59,368 bases of DNA from the NCBI GenBank assembly GCA_029850515.1, contig JARCRW010000061.1, positions 1 through 59,368 on the forward strand, written 5' to 3'. The notes beneath the pieces were generated by a model. That model was not told the DNA's origin, ran no database searches, and saw nothing but the letters and a program-made list of their open reading frames with translations. The position numbers were made by a program, and so were the translations under genes. Below, piece by piece: positions 43,717-51,407 of the stretch. Origin of the DNA: Nitrosotalea sp. (GTDB taxonomy: Archaea > Thermoproteota > Nitrososphaeria > Nitrososphaerales > Nitrosopumilaceae). Each line of letters opens with the position of its first letter. Position 1 is the first letter of the stretch.

Positions 43717-43789
43717 TAATCGCCAATAAGATGAGTACTCATAAAGAATATGCGTTGATCGCAATTCTTGCTACGGCAGCTGTAGTAGG
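43717..43789 (+). repeat. 73-bp identical 5' cassette, copy 2 (gene 3)
   Basis: Identical to 42853-42925. Marks genes 2 and 3 as partners of a recent copying or conversion event at their 5' ends. Confidence 0.95.
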
Positions 43790-44621
43790 CATCATGCCGG
43801 CATTTGCTTTATCACCGGCAGATACAACAACGAATTTAAGCCAAATCAGCCCCAGTACTGGATCTCAACAAATTCTGCCAATTGCAGTGTCTACAGACAA
43901 AAGTGCATACGACAGACAGTCAATAGTAATTGTTACAGGACATGTCCAAAATTCCATAGGCGGACAAGCTGTCACCATGAAAGTTTCAGACCCCAATGGA
44001 AATGTTGTAGAAGTAGATCAGATAACATTGAACAGCAACGGTGATTTTCAAGATAAAATCAACACCTCAAGCCCACTATGGTCTGCAGGTGGAACTTATA
44101 CCATTTATGTTCAAGCTGGCGCACAACAAGGACTACTTTCAACAACAACACAGTTCACACTACCTGGCGGCGGACAGTCAAGTTGTGCACCGCAACAACT
44201 TGCAGCTACAACTGGTAGTGAAATGTACTGTATCGACTACACCATCAATGGTGGAACGGTTTCTGGAGCAACATTGGATACTGCATCAAAAGCCCTTGTT
44301 GTAAACATACAAGCAAACAACGATGGTCAGATCACTCTTAACATTCCAAGATCAGTGCTTGATGCAAAAAGTGGTACAGGTGACAGTGTCTTTGCAGTCT
44401 TGGTAGATGGTGAACAGATACAACAATTCACAGAATCACCTTCCGCAGACACAAGAACAATCACAGTTCCATTCCAAATGGCATCTGAAAAAATTGAGAT
44501 AATCGGTACACAGATAGTTCCAGAGTTTGGCCCAATCGCAGCTCTAGTATTTGCTATTGCAATAATATCAATAATTGCAGTATCAGCAAAGACTGGACTA
44601 AGATTTATGCCAAAATACTAG
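43731..44621 (+). CDS. PEFG-anchored surface protein 3 (two beta domains)
   Basis: Encodes 296 residues. The signal peptide is the same as in protein 2 apart from its last residues (GIMPAFA). Domain 1 is ISPSTGSQQILPIAVSTDKSAYDRQSIVIVTGHVQNSIGGQAVTMKVSDPNGNVVEVDQITLNSNGDFQDKI. Domain 2 contains two cysteines (SSCAPQQ and EMYCIDYTINGG), then ALVVNIQANNDGQITLNIPRSVLDAKSGTGDSVFAVLVDGEQIQQF and EKIEIIGTQIVPEFG, then the shared helix with ALVFAIA. The cysteine pair within domain 2 is not present in the other paralogues and could form a disulfide. Confidence 0.88.
   Translation: MSTHKEYALIAILATAAVVGIMPAFALSPADTTTNLSQISPSTGSQQILPIAVSTDKSAYDRQSIVIVTGHVQNSIGGQAVTMKVSDPNGNVVEVDQITLNSNGDFQDKINTSSPLWSAGGTYTIYVQAGAQQGLLSTTTQFTLPGGGQSSCAPQQLAATTGSEMYCIDYTINGGTVSGATLDTASKALVVNIQANNDGQITLNIPRSVLDAKSGTGDSVFAVLVDGEQIQQFTESPSADTRTITVPFQMASEKIEIIGTQIVPEFGPIAALVFAIAIISIIAVSAKTGLRFMPKY
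44520..44621 (+). repeat. 102-bp near-identical 3' cassette, copy 3 of 5
   Basis: Carries the T variant (ALVFAIA), shared with copy 5. The 24 bases after the stop are also the same as after copy 1, so the shared tract extends past the gene. Confidence 0.97.
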
Positions 44622-44691
44622 GACGCTCTACTTTTTCATTTTTTATTACTGACATAGTAAAGGAAATATACAACTGAAAGACAACTTCGAT

Positions 44692-45537
44692 ATGCAATAT
44701 ACGCCTATTTTCATGGTATTAATTTTATCCCTGTCAGCGTTATCAATTCCCGTCTTCGCACAAACAACATCATCAGCATCACCACCTGCGCCGGCATCGA
44801 TTACAACCAGTATCGACAAATCGTCATATACTCTGGGGGATACGATTGTTATTTCAGGTCAAGTACAGGCAGTGGTTGTGGGAACTCCACTGGTCATACA
44901 GATCTTTGATCCAAATAATAGTCTGGTTCAAATAGCACAGATTGACGTATCGCAAGATGGCAAGTACACAGATACCATCAAGGCCGTGGGACCATACTGG
45001 ACATCAAACGGTGTCTATACTGTCAAGGTGCAATACGGTCCTCCAAATGTAACTGCTCAAACTACTTTTGCTTTTCAAAGTACGCCTACAATCATAAGTA
45101 ATGTATTTCAACTTAAAGACCCCAATAGTCAACAGACTTTCAATGTCAATTACACCATAAATGGTGGAACCATAAATACAATGACTATAGATGCCCAGAG
45201 TTTGTCAGTTATTGTTTCAGTAAATTCCACAAGTGACGGAACAGTCACACTACAATTACCAAGAAGTTTGATCGATGCAAAGACAAGTTCAGGCCAAGAT
45301 GACACATTCATCATCTTAATAGATGGAGCAGAAGTCAAACCACAAAGTGAATCTGCAAATAATGATTTTAGAAATATAACTGTTCAATTCTTGCAAGGAG
45401 ATCAAGATATAGAAATAATCGGTACACAGATAGTTCCAGAGTTTGGTCCAATCGCAGCTCTAGTACTTGCTATTGCAATAATATCAATAATTGCAGTATC
45501 AGCAAAGACTGGACTAAGATTTATGCCAAAATACTAG
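44692..45537 (+). CDS. PEFG-anchored surface protein 4 (two beta domains)
   Basis: Encodes 281 residues. The signal peptide (MQYTPIFMVLILSLSALSIPVFA) is not similar to that of proteins 2 and 3. Domain 1 is ITTSIDKSSYTLGDTIVISGQVQAVVVGTPLVIQIFDPNNSLVQIAQIDVSQDGKYTDTI. Domain 2 is FNVNYTINGGTINTMTIDAQSLSVIVSVNSTSDGTVTLQLPRSLIDAKTSSGQDDTFIILIDGAEVKPQ. It ends with DIEIIGTQIVPEFG and the shared tail. A weak TATA-like AAATATA lies about 21-27 bases before the ATG. Confidence 0.88.
   Translation: MQYTPIFMVLILSLSALSIPVFAQTTSSASPPAPASITTSIDKSSYTLGDTIVISGQVQAVVVGTPLVIQIFDPNNSLVQIAQIDVSQDGKYTDTIKAVGPYWTSNGVYTVKVQYGPPNVTAQTTFAFQSTPTIISNVFQLKDPNSQQTFNVNYTINGGTINTMTIDAQSLSVIVSVNSTSDGTVTLQLPRSLIDAKTSSGQDDTFIILIDGAEVKPQSESANNDFRNITVQFLQGDQDIEIIGTQIVPEFGPIAALVLAIAIISIIAVSAKTGLRFMPKY
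45436..45537 (+). repeat. 102-bp near-identical 3' cassette, copy 4 of 5
   Basis: Differs from copies 1 and 2 by one silent base (GGT for GGC in PEFG). The sequence after the stop is not shared with the other copies. Confidence 0.97.
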
Positions 45538-45564
45538 AACTACAAGTCAAATTTTCTTTTATCA

Positions 45565-45574
45565 ATACATAAAT
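45565..45574 (+). promoter_or_regulatory. TATA box of PEFG gene 5
   Basis: ATACATAAAT matches the core of the TATA boxes of genes 2 and 3 and lies 32 positions before the ATG at 45606. A long inverted repeat overlaps its 3' end. Confidence 0.55.
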
Positions 45575-45594
45575 ACTCAAGATCCTTGAGTATT
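45572..45594. promoter_or_regulatory. 10-bp perfect inverted repeat at the PEFG gene 5 promoter
   Basis: AATACTCAAG and CTTGAGTATT are perfect inverted copies with a 3-base spacer ATC. The repeat starts within the TATA box and ends 12 bases before the ATG, exactly where a repressor would block polymerase. None of the other four promoters has it. It could instead form an RNA hairpin if transcription starts upstream. Confidence 0.6.
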
Positions 45595-45605
45595 GGCTAG
45601 CAGGT

Positions 45606-46610
45606 ATGAAAAGATCAAGTATCTTTTATTTAGCATTGTTAGCAATTACAACAAGCATTGCAGTAATTGCATTACCAGTTTATGCACAGACCAGTGGAAA
45701 TGTAACAGTGGGAGGAGGACCGCCTAATCCAAATGCAAATGTAACTACTGCTTATGAACTCTTACAACAGGAAGCTAATCAAACTGGAGTAAGTAAATCC
45801 ACAATTGTGCCTTTGTCCATCAATACAGATTTGCCTACATACAGTCAAGGTGACACGGTAATCATGACAGGACATATCAGAGATCCCATAAATGCAACTG
45901 CTGTAACAATCAAAGTCATCAGTCCATTGAAGAACTTGGTTTTCATTGGTCAGCTGTCACCTGATGCAGATGGAAGTTTTACCAAGACATTTGCAGCTAC
46001 CGGACAATATTGGAAAGATGCTGGAAATTACACAATAATAGCTCAATACGGATTATACTTGAATTCAACTGCAAGTTTTCACTATAACGGTGGAGATGGA
46101 AGCGCCACAATTACCAAAGCTCTCAATGGAACATACCCATTACAGTCAGGAAATCAGATCTACAATATACCATACATCATAAAGGGTGGTACTGTTAGCA
46201 GCATGAGTATTTTTGCACAACAATATACTCTTGAAATTGCATTAAACACTAACGCAAATGGTTCTATTACAGTCACCCTACCTAGAAGCATGATAGATGC
46301 CAAGATACCGCCGCCTCCAAATCCTGACGCAAACTTGACTGGAGCAAAGATAAACACAGCAGGATTAGAAGATGCCACATTCATAGTTACAGACGGTGGA
46401 AAGCAGGTCACACAGTTCAGTGAAACAAAGAATCAAAATGTAAGAACACTTAGTATCCCATTCAGCAAGGGCGATTCCAAGATTGACATAGTTGGCACCA
46501 TAATAGTTCCAGAGTTTGGCCCAATCGCAGCTCTAGTATTTGCTATTGCAATAATATCAATAATTGCAGTATCAGCAAAGACTGGACTAAGATTTATGCC
46601 AAAATACTAG
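45606..46610 (+). CDS. PEFG-anchored surface protein 5 (two beta domains, longest)
   Basis: Encodes 334 residues. After the signal peptide (MKRSSIFYLALLAITTSIAV and LPVYA) there is a linker GGGPPNPNANVTTAYELLQQEANQTG not seen in the others. Domain 1 is LSINTDLPTYSQGDTVIMTGHIRDPINATAVTIKVISPLKNLVFIGQLSP. Domain 2 has an extra loop (IPPPPNPDANLTGAKINTAGLEDATFIVTDG) that repeats the PPNPxAN motif of the linker. It ends KIDIVGTIIVPEFG and the shared tail with ALVFAIA. It is the only one with its own inverted repeat in the promoter. Confidence 0.88.
   Translation: MKRSSIFYLALLAITTSIAVIALPVYAQTSGNVTVGGGPPNPNANVTTAYELLQQEANQTGVSKSTIVPLSINTDLPTYSQGDTVIMTGHIRDPINATAVTIKVISPLKNLVFIGQLSPDADGSFTKTFAATGQYWKDAGNYTIIAQYGLYLNSTASFHYNGGDGSATITKALNGTYPLQSGNQIYNIPYIIKGGTVSSMSIFAQQYTLEIALNTNANGSITVTLPRSMIDAKIPPPPNPDANLTGAKINTAGLEDATFIVTDGGKQVTQFSETKNQNVRTLSIPFSKGDSKIDIVGTIIVPEFGPIAALVFAIAIISIIAVSAKTGLRFMPKY
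46509..46610 (+). repeat. 102-bp near-identical 3' cassette, copy 5 of 5
   Basis: Same as copy 3 (T variant). The bases just upstream (GGCACCATAATAG) differ from the GGTACACAGATAG of genes 1, 3 and 4, so sharp identity begins at the cassette. Confidence 0.97.
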
Positions 46611-46735
46611 GACTGGCTCATTTCCACATTTGCAAATATTTTCAAGACCTAGAGAGATCTAGTAATTACAATCAAATCATGTAAATCACAACAACCGATT
46701 TGTTAAAACATAACAAATCTAGCCTCAAAAAATCA

Positions 46736-46846
46736 ATGACAGCATCAACAATAATTGAAGAAGTAAAAAAACATACAATCAATGTTGTTTATGCAGATCA
46801 TAGATTTATTATACAAGACCAAAGAAAGACAAACTATGGATTTTGA
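46736..46846 (+). CDS. Possible small open frame of 36 codons
   Basis: Reads MTASTIIEEVKKHTINVVYA and continues to a stop at 46846. Composition is protein-like, and it overlaps the start of the next gene in another frame. It could be a short upstream gene, or the real N-terminus of the downstream protein if a frameshift occurred near 46836. There is no family match and no clear TATA box. Weakly supported. Confidence 0.25.
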   Translation: MTASTIIEEVKKHTINVVYADHRFIIQDQRKTNYGF

Positions 46847-47174
46847 ATTTGAAGAGTTTGATTCTACTGAAGACATATTTATTGCCATGTCTACAATGGC
46901 CCCACCGATGAAGAACATTTTACCGATAAACTCATACAAAGGATATATTTTTTCAATAATTCCCCTAACCCCTGCTTCGGGAAATTCATATTTGATGATA
47001 TATGTAAAAGGAAAACTTGATGGAAAATTATTAGAGTTTGACATGAACCTAAAAAAATTCAAGAATGTAGAAAGTGCAGAAAGATCAGACAAGATCTATT
47101 TTGTCGTTTTGACTCCAAAATCAAACACTATTGCAGATGCAGCAATTAGAATACTAGAGAAAAAATCTACCTAG
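46836..47174 (+). CDS. Small hypothetical protein
   Basis: From MDFEFEEFDSTEDIFIAMSTM the protein is 112 residues; an in-frame ATG at 46782 would add 18. It is soluble, with mixed alpha/beta composition (APPMKNILPINSYKGYIFSIIPLTPASGNSYLMIYVKGKLDGKLLEFDMNLKKF...KIYFVVLTPKSNTIADAAIRILEKK). I recognise no family. It lies between the last surface-protein gene and the convergent radical SAM gene, whose end it overlaps by eight bases. Confidence 0.5.
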   Translation: MDFEFEEFDSTEDIFIAMSTMAPPMKNILPINSYKGYIFSIIPLTPASGNSYLMIYVKGKLDGKLLEFDMNLKKFKNVESAERSDKIYFVVLTPKSNTIADAAIRILEKKST

Positions 47175-48732
47175 TATAGGAAGGAGCATTTACGGATCTG
47201 CTTCTTGCATATTTTTCCATTATATCTTCCGGAAGCTTGCCGTTGAACAAGTCTTTAGACAAACCTCTAAGATATCGCATTATTGCCCAAGTTCCAGCTT
47301 TTATCATGCCATACATGACAAGTTTCATTGGAGGACCAAATGTCTTGTTTCTAATAATTATAGGAATGATATCATTAATAACTCTCAGATTGTGTTCCCA
47401 AGATTTCCAAAATAGTGTAAATTGAGCCTCATTGAGATTGCCAAAGTGCATCGAATTCTTCTCATTAAAGTCTTGATACAATAGCGGAGCAACAAGACCT
47501 CGCATTCTCGTTTTCTTGAAATCCTCAATCAAATCTATAGTATACTGGGTTTCATCAGGAGTCTCATCTGGCCAACCAATTATGATAGTAGCTGCTGGGA
47601 ACCAATGATTCTCATTTAATATTCTTGCACCTTCTCTTACAACCCAACCCCATTCATCTGTAGAGAACGGTTTTGTTTTTACGCCAAGGTGTTTCTTAAC
47701 CATTCTTGGTGCTACCGTCTCAATTCCAAGATTGGTGGCAAGCCACTTTTCATCGCTCATGCCATTTACTTCGGACATATCATGTAAAAGTTTAGGATCA
47801 GCGCATACAGCTGAGAATGTCATGTGAGTTGTTCCAACAAACCTTGCACCTAGAGACTTTAGTCCTTTCCACAATTCAATTATCGCATCATAATTTGGTT
47901 GAAAGTTTCTATTATCACATCCATAGAGAAGCATTTCATCAGAATGTAACCAGATAGAGTCAAAACCATAATTCAGATTCATTTTTGCTTCTTGTTGTAA
48001 TCGTTCTAGCGGCAAGTCTTTTTTCGATCTTTTGTTAACATCACAAAAGTCACACCCTCTTCCACACCCTCGCATTGCTTCAATTAGAGAATTAACAGTA
48101 GGTCCCTGAATCATCGGAATGTTTTGAATATTCTTAACAAAACAGTGCATCAGTTCAGGAGCATCACCTTTTTCAAGATCATGGAAAAGATCCAAAGCTA
48201 ACTCATCTGCTTCCCCTACAACAACAGTATCAATTCCATGGATTTTCATTCTATCAGTTTTTGCAAGCTCCCATGCTCCGTTCCCACCAACGACAACATG
48301 AAAATTATACTTCTTTTTTAGCTGAATTATTTTGGCACACATTCTCTTGAATTTCATTGCAACATAAGAGAGCTTTTCAGGTGACATGGTAGTAGTCACT
48401 GGGGCCATACCAAGTGGATCCATTACATTTATTCCAACTACTTTAGTGTCAGGACCAATGCATTTTTCGAGATAATCAGGATTTGCAATAAACACATCTT
48501 CTCTTTTGTAACCTTGTAACAGTGCAGACTCTACTCTGCGCAATCCAACTTGAGCAACCTTGGCTTCACCAGTTATTTGATCAGTTTCAACTGGAGGACA
48601 AAATACTTTATCAAAGACCCATTCAGGAACTACCTCATAAGGGCCACATGCTATGAAACCATACAGAAAATTACCCCTATAGTTAGTCATAAGGCTACGA
48701 TCTGCAGTTAGAACTATTCTCCTTCCTGCCAT
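47167..48732 (-). CDS. Radical SAM enzyme with B12-binding-like N-terminal domain
   Basis: Encodes 521 residues. The radical SAM cluster motif CxxxCxxC is GCGRGCDFCDVNKR near residue 225. The N-terminal part, up to VVGGNGAWELAKTDRMKIHGIDTVVVGEADELALDLF, has the Rossmann-like layout and the GGNG...GEADE segment of the B12-binding radical SAM class. ATIIIGWPDETPDETQYTIDLIEDF is the usual C-terminal barrel motif. In this lineage such enzymes include the GDGT ring synthases (Grs) that make cyclopentane rings in tetraether lipids, but I cannot confirm that this is one. Other substrates are possible. Confidence 0.8.
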   Translation of the reverse strand: MAGRRIVLTADRSLMTNYRGNFLYGFIACGPYEVVPEWVFDKVFCPPVETDQITGEAKVAQVGLRRVESALLQGYKREDVFIANPDYLEKCIGPDTKVVGINVMDPLGMAPVTTTMSPEKLSYVAMKFKRMCAKIIQLKKKYNFHVVVGGNGAWELAKTDRMKIHGIDTVVVGEADELALDLFHDLEKGDAPELMHCFVKNIQNIPMIQGPTVNSLIEAMRGCGRGCDFCDVNKRSKKDLPLERLQQEAKMNLNYGFDSIWLHSDEMLLYGCDNRNFQPNYDAIIELWKGLKSLGARFVGTTHMTFSAVCADPKLLHDMSEVNGMSDEKWLATNLGIETVAPRMVKKHLGVKTKPFSTDEWGWVVREGARILNENHWFPAATIIIGWPDETPDETQYTIDLIEDFKKTRMRGLVAPLLYQDFNEKNSMHFGNLNEAQFTLFWKSWEHNLRVINDIIPIIIRNKTFGPPMKLVMYGMIKAGTWAIMRYLRGLSKDLFNGKLPEDIMEKYARSRSVNAPSYTR

Positions 48733-48838
48733 TCCTTTCTTCGAGTTCTTTCTACTATGATATAAATCGTTTACCTTGCTATATCATTTTGAAAATTTTT
48801 ACTTTTGACATATAAACAGGCATTACATATTACAGACA

Positions 48839-49558
48839 ATGAGCGGAATAGAACCACGACATGTCGAAGCGCATCAAAAAGAAAGTAGCTCGATAAGAGA
48901 TTTCGTATTTGGGTTTGGAGACGGTATAAACACATCATTAGGGTTGGTAGCTGGGGTTGGGGGAGCAGAAGTATCTTCCAACATTATCATACTAGCAGCT
49001 ATTGTTGCCATGTTTACAGGTGCAAAAGCAATGGCAGTTCAAAATTATCTTGCTGTAAAATCACAAAGACAGATTTTAGATTCTGAAATTGAACGTGAAA
49101 AATGGGAAATGAATAATGTGCCAGAGGCAGAGAGGAGAGAAATAGAAGACATATACAAAACAAAAGGATTCACAGGTCAAGATTTGGACAGGATTGTAAA
49201 CAAAATAACATCAGACAAGAAAGTTTGGTTAGACACAATGCTTACAGAAGAACTCAAATTAAATTTAGAGATAGTAGGAAGTCCCCTAAAAAGTGCATTT
49301 CGTATGTTTGGTGCTTTTCTCGTAGGCGGAATCTTACCAATCATTCCATATTTCTTTCTGAGTGGACATGTTCCACTTTTTGTAGCAATTGGTGTTAGTC
49401 TTTCTGCATCTTTTGTAATCGGAGCAACAAAGTCAAAGATTGCAAACATAAGCATGTTGCGAGGAGGATTAGAAATGGCAGGACTTGGAACAGGCATTGC
49501 CCTCATAGGATATGGAATAGGATCAGAATTGGGAAGCCTTGGAATTATTAAGGCCTAG
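48839..49558 (+). CDS. VIT1/CCC1-family iron/manganese transporter
   Basis: Membrane protein of 239 residues. The N-terminal SSIRDFVFGFGDGINTSLGLVAGVGG is the family signature around TM1. TM2 (IIILAAIVAMFTGAKAMAVQNYLAVKSQRQ) is followed by a long charged cytosolic segment rich in glutamate (SEIEREKWEMNNVPEAERREIEDIYKTKGFTGQD), the metal-binding loop of VIT1, then three more helices ending SELGSLGIIKA. Family members export or store Fe2+ or Mn2+. It ends overlapping larB by 11 bases on the opposite strand. Confidence 0.9.
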   Translation: MSGIEPRHVEAHQKESSSIRDFVFGFGDGINTSLGLVAGVGGAEVSSNIIILAAIVAMFTGAKAMAVQNYLAVKSQRQILDSEIEREKWEMNNVPEAERREIEDIYKTKGFTGQDLDRIVNKITSDKKVWLDTMLTEELKLNLEIVGSPLKSAFRMFGAFLVGGILPIIPYFFLSGHVPLFVAIGVSLSASFVIGATKSKIANISMLRGGLEMAGLGTGIALIGYGIGSELGSLGIIKA

Positions 49559-50333
49559 TTTTCTTTCGTACGCTTCTATTTGCAACATTAGCTGCAAATG
49601 CTCCTGCACCTATTCCGTTATCAATATTAACAACAGATAGCCCAAGAGTGCAGCTTTGTAACATAGATGCCAATGCTGCAATTCCCTTTTCTCCATAACC
49701 GTATCCAACTGAGGAGGGAACTCCAATCACAGGTATGTCAACCAAGGATGAGACTACTGATGCAAGTGCACCTTCCATCCCAGCAACCACTATAATTACA
49801 TCCACCTCCTCACATATCACTTTCTTGATTACAGGAAAAAGACGATGAATTCCTGCTATACCTATATCATAACTACAAATACATTGACATCCCATAGACT
49901 CACACGTCAGTCTGGCTTCCTCTGCTACTCCAATATCAGAAGTTCCCGCTGTCAGTATACCCACTTTTCCTCCAGTAAAATGTAGTTTTGGAGAGAAGAG
50001 TATGGTCGTAGTATTTTTGCCCGTATGTATTTTCAATTTATTCTTCCTAGAAAATGCCAATATTTTCTTGTAGTGATCTTTGCTTATTCTAGAAACAAGA
50101 ACAGAATCTGCTTTAGATGTGGTTGTGAGAATTATTTTCTTAATATCTACAAGTTCTTTTTTTTCTGCAAATATTACTTCAGGTATTCCACGTCTCAGCT
50201 TTCTACTTATATCGATCTTGGCAAAATCTTCAATTTTTTCAACAGAGTAAAGAGAAAGCAGTTTCTTGGCCTGAGAGACATTTATCTTTCCAAGATCAAG
50301 TGAATGTAATATTTCGGTAAGATCCAATACCAT
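49548..50333 (-). CDS. larB: LarB, pyridinium-3,5-biscarboxylic acid mononucleotide synthase
   Basis: First enzyme of nickel-pincer nucleotide biosynthesis: carboxylates nicotinic acid adenine dinucleotide and splits off AMP. The 261-residue protein has the short N-terminal segment ending RRGIPEVIFAEKKELVDI and the PurE-like C-terminal domain GKVGILTAGTSDIGVAEEARLTCESMG, VVAGMEGALASVVSSLVDIPVIGVPSSVGYG, and LSVVNIDNGIGAGAFA, all characteristic of LarB. It is on the minus strand, 36 bases downstream of... the mdh gene is its upstream divergent-side neighbour on the other flank (mdh ends at 50370), so mdh-larB may be one transcript. Confidence 0.93.
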   Translation of the reverse strand: MVLDLTEILHSLDLGKINVSQAKKLLSLYSVEKIEDFAKIDISRKLRRGIPEVIFAEKKELVDIKKIILTTTSKADSVLVSRISKDHYKKILAFSRKNKLKIHTGKNTTTILFSPKLHFTGGKVGILTAGTSDIGVAEEARLTCESMGCQCICSYDIGIAGIHRLFPVIKKVICEEVDVIIVVAGMEGALASVVSSLVDIPVIGVPSSVGYGYGEKGIAALASMLQSCTLGLSVVNIDNGIGAGAFAANVANRSVRKKTRP

Positions 50334-50369
50334 TTGATAACTAGTGTGTAGTTAAAAATTTAATCAGTT

Positions 50370-51278
50370 TCAAAGATTTGAGATGGCATTTTTGACACTT
50401 TCTACACCCTTTTTGAACCACTCTTTTTCATTTGAATCTAGGTCTAATTCTACTATTTTTTCAACGCCATTTCTGCCAATAACTGCAGGTACACCAATAG
50501 ACACATCAGAATGACCGTATTCTCCCTCCAGATATGTCGCTACGGGAATAACTTGTTTTGTGTTGTTTAATACCGCTTCTATAATGACAGATATTGCGTT
50601 ACCCGGGGCATGGACTGTAGCACCCTTGAGTTCTATTACTTTTGCTGCAACCTGTCTTGTTCCTTGTACAATTTCATCAATTTTCTCTTTTGATAGTACT
50701 GAAGACAATGGGATTCCAGAGACTGTGGAGAATCTTGGAAGCGGCAACATGTTTTCACCATGTTCCCCAATCACAAGACCACGTATAGAGTTCCTAGAGT
50801 AACCAGTAGATTCATGAATAAATTGTGTAAAACGTGACAAGTCAAGCATGCCCCCCATTCCAAACACTCTGTTTTTTTGAAATCCTGAAACTTTGTACGT
50901 GAGATATACCATAGGATCTAATGGATTAGTCACTGGAATTATCATTGCATCTTTAGCATGTTTCTGAATATTTTCTACAACACCCTTTACTATTGATGCA
51001 TTTATTTTCAAGAGATCCATTCTTGTCATCCCAGGTTTTCTGCCAGAACCTGCAACAACAACTACAATATCAGATCCTTTCATTTCAGAATAATCATTTG
51101 ATCCCCTGACGTTGACGTCAATCCCTTTTTCTGCCAACATATGGTTTATGTCCATAGCCTCTCCTTGTGGGAGGCCCTGAACAACATCTAATAATAATAT
51201 CTCATCTGTGACTTTTCGAAGAGCTGTGAATAGTGCTGCCGCTCCGCCAACTTTTCCTGAACCGATAATTGTAATCAT
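50370..51278 (-). CDS. mdh: Malate dehydrogenase (LDH/MDH superfamily)
   Basis: Interconverts malate and oxaloacetate. The 302 residues start with the NAD-binding motif [14 protein letters not shown] and have Asp31 at the end of the second strand (ILLLDVV), which favours NAD over NADP. The substrate loop GRKPGMTR has Arg80 and Arg86, as in malate rather than lactate dehydrogenases. LDLSRF carries Asp146 and Arg149, and GEHG the catalytic His173. It lies upstream of larB on the same strand (36 bases apart) and is divergent from larC, so it is enclosed by nickel-pincer genes. Confidence 0.93.
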   Translation of the reverse strand: MITIIGSGKVGGAAALFTALRKVTDEILLLDVVQGLPQGEAMDINHMLAEKGIDVNVRGSNDYSEMKGSDIVVVVAGSGRKPGMTRMDLLKINASIVKGVVENIQKHAKDAMIIPVTNPLDPMVYLTYKVSGFQKNRVFGMGGMLDLSRFTQFIHESTGYSRNSIRGLVIGEHGENMLPLPRFSTVSGIPLSSVLSKEKIDEIVQGTRQVAAKVIELKGATVHAPGNAISVIIEAVLNNTKQVIPVATYLEGEYGHSDVSIGVPAVIGRNGVEKIVELDLDSNEKEWFKKGVESVKNAISNL

Positions 51279-51407
51279 AAAAGGCCCTCACTTTAATCTC
51301 TAATTAAACTTGACTGTTTCTTACCAGTCCACATTACAGTTATCCAGTAACCAAAATTATGAATCAAATTACAATTTATATGCATTTCAGTATGTTTAGA
51401 AAATACC

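Larger units (their letters stand above)
43428..43730. other. 303-bp spacer between PEFG genes 2 and 3
   Basis: AT-rich, with no gene that I can support. It starts with a T-rich terminator like those after genes 1 and 3, holds two adjacent small palindromes at 43521-43546, and ends with the TATA box and 5' cassette of gene 3. The other spacers in this array are only 64-70 bp, so this one may have lost a gene copy or hold regulatory sites. Confidence 0.5.

Noticed and set aside
41900-46610. Repeated 102-bp units as a CRISPR-like or satellite array
   Set aside because: The repeats lie inside protein-coding 3' ends with spacings of about 0.6-1.2 kb and one unit per gene. There are no short regular spacers and no cas genes.
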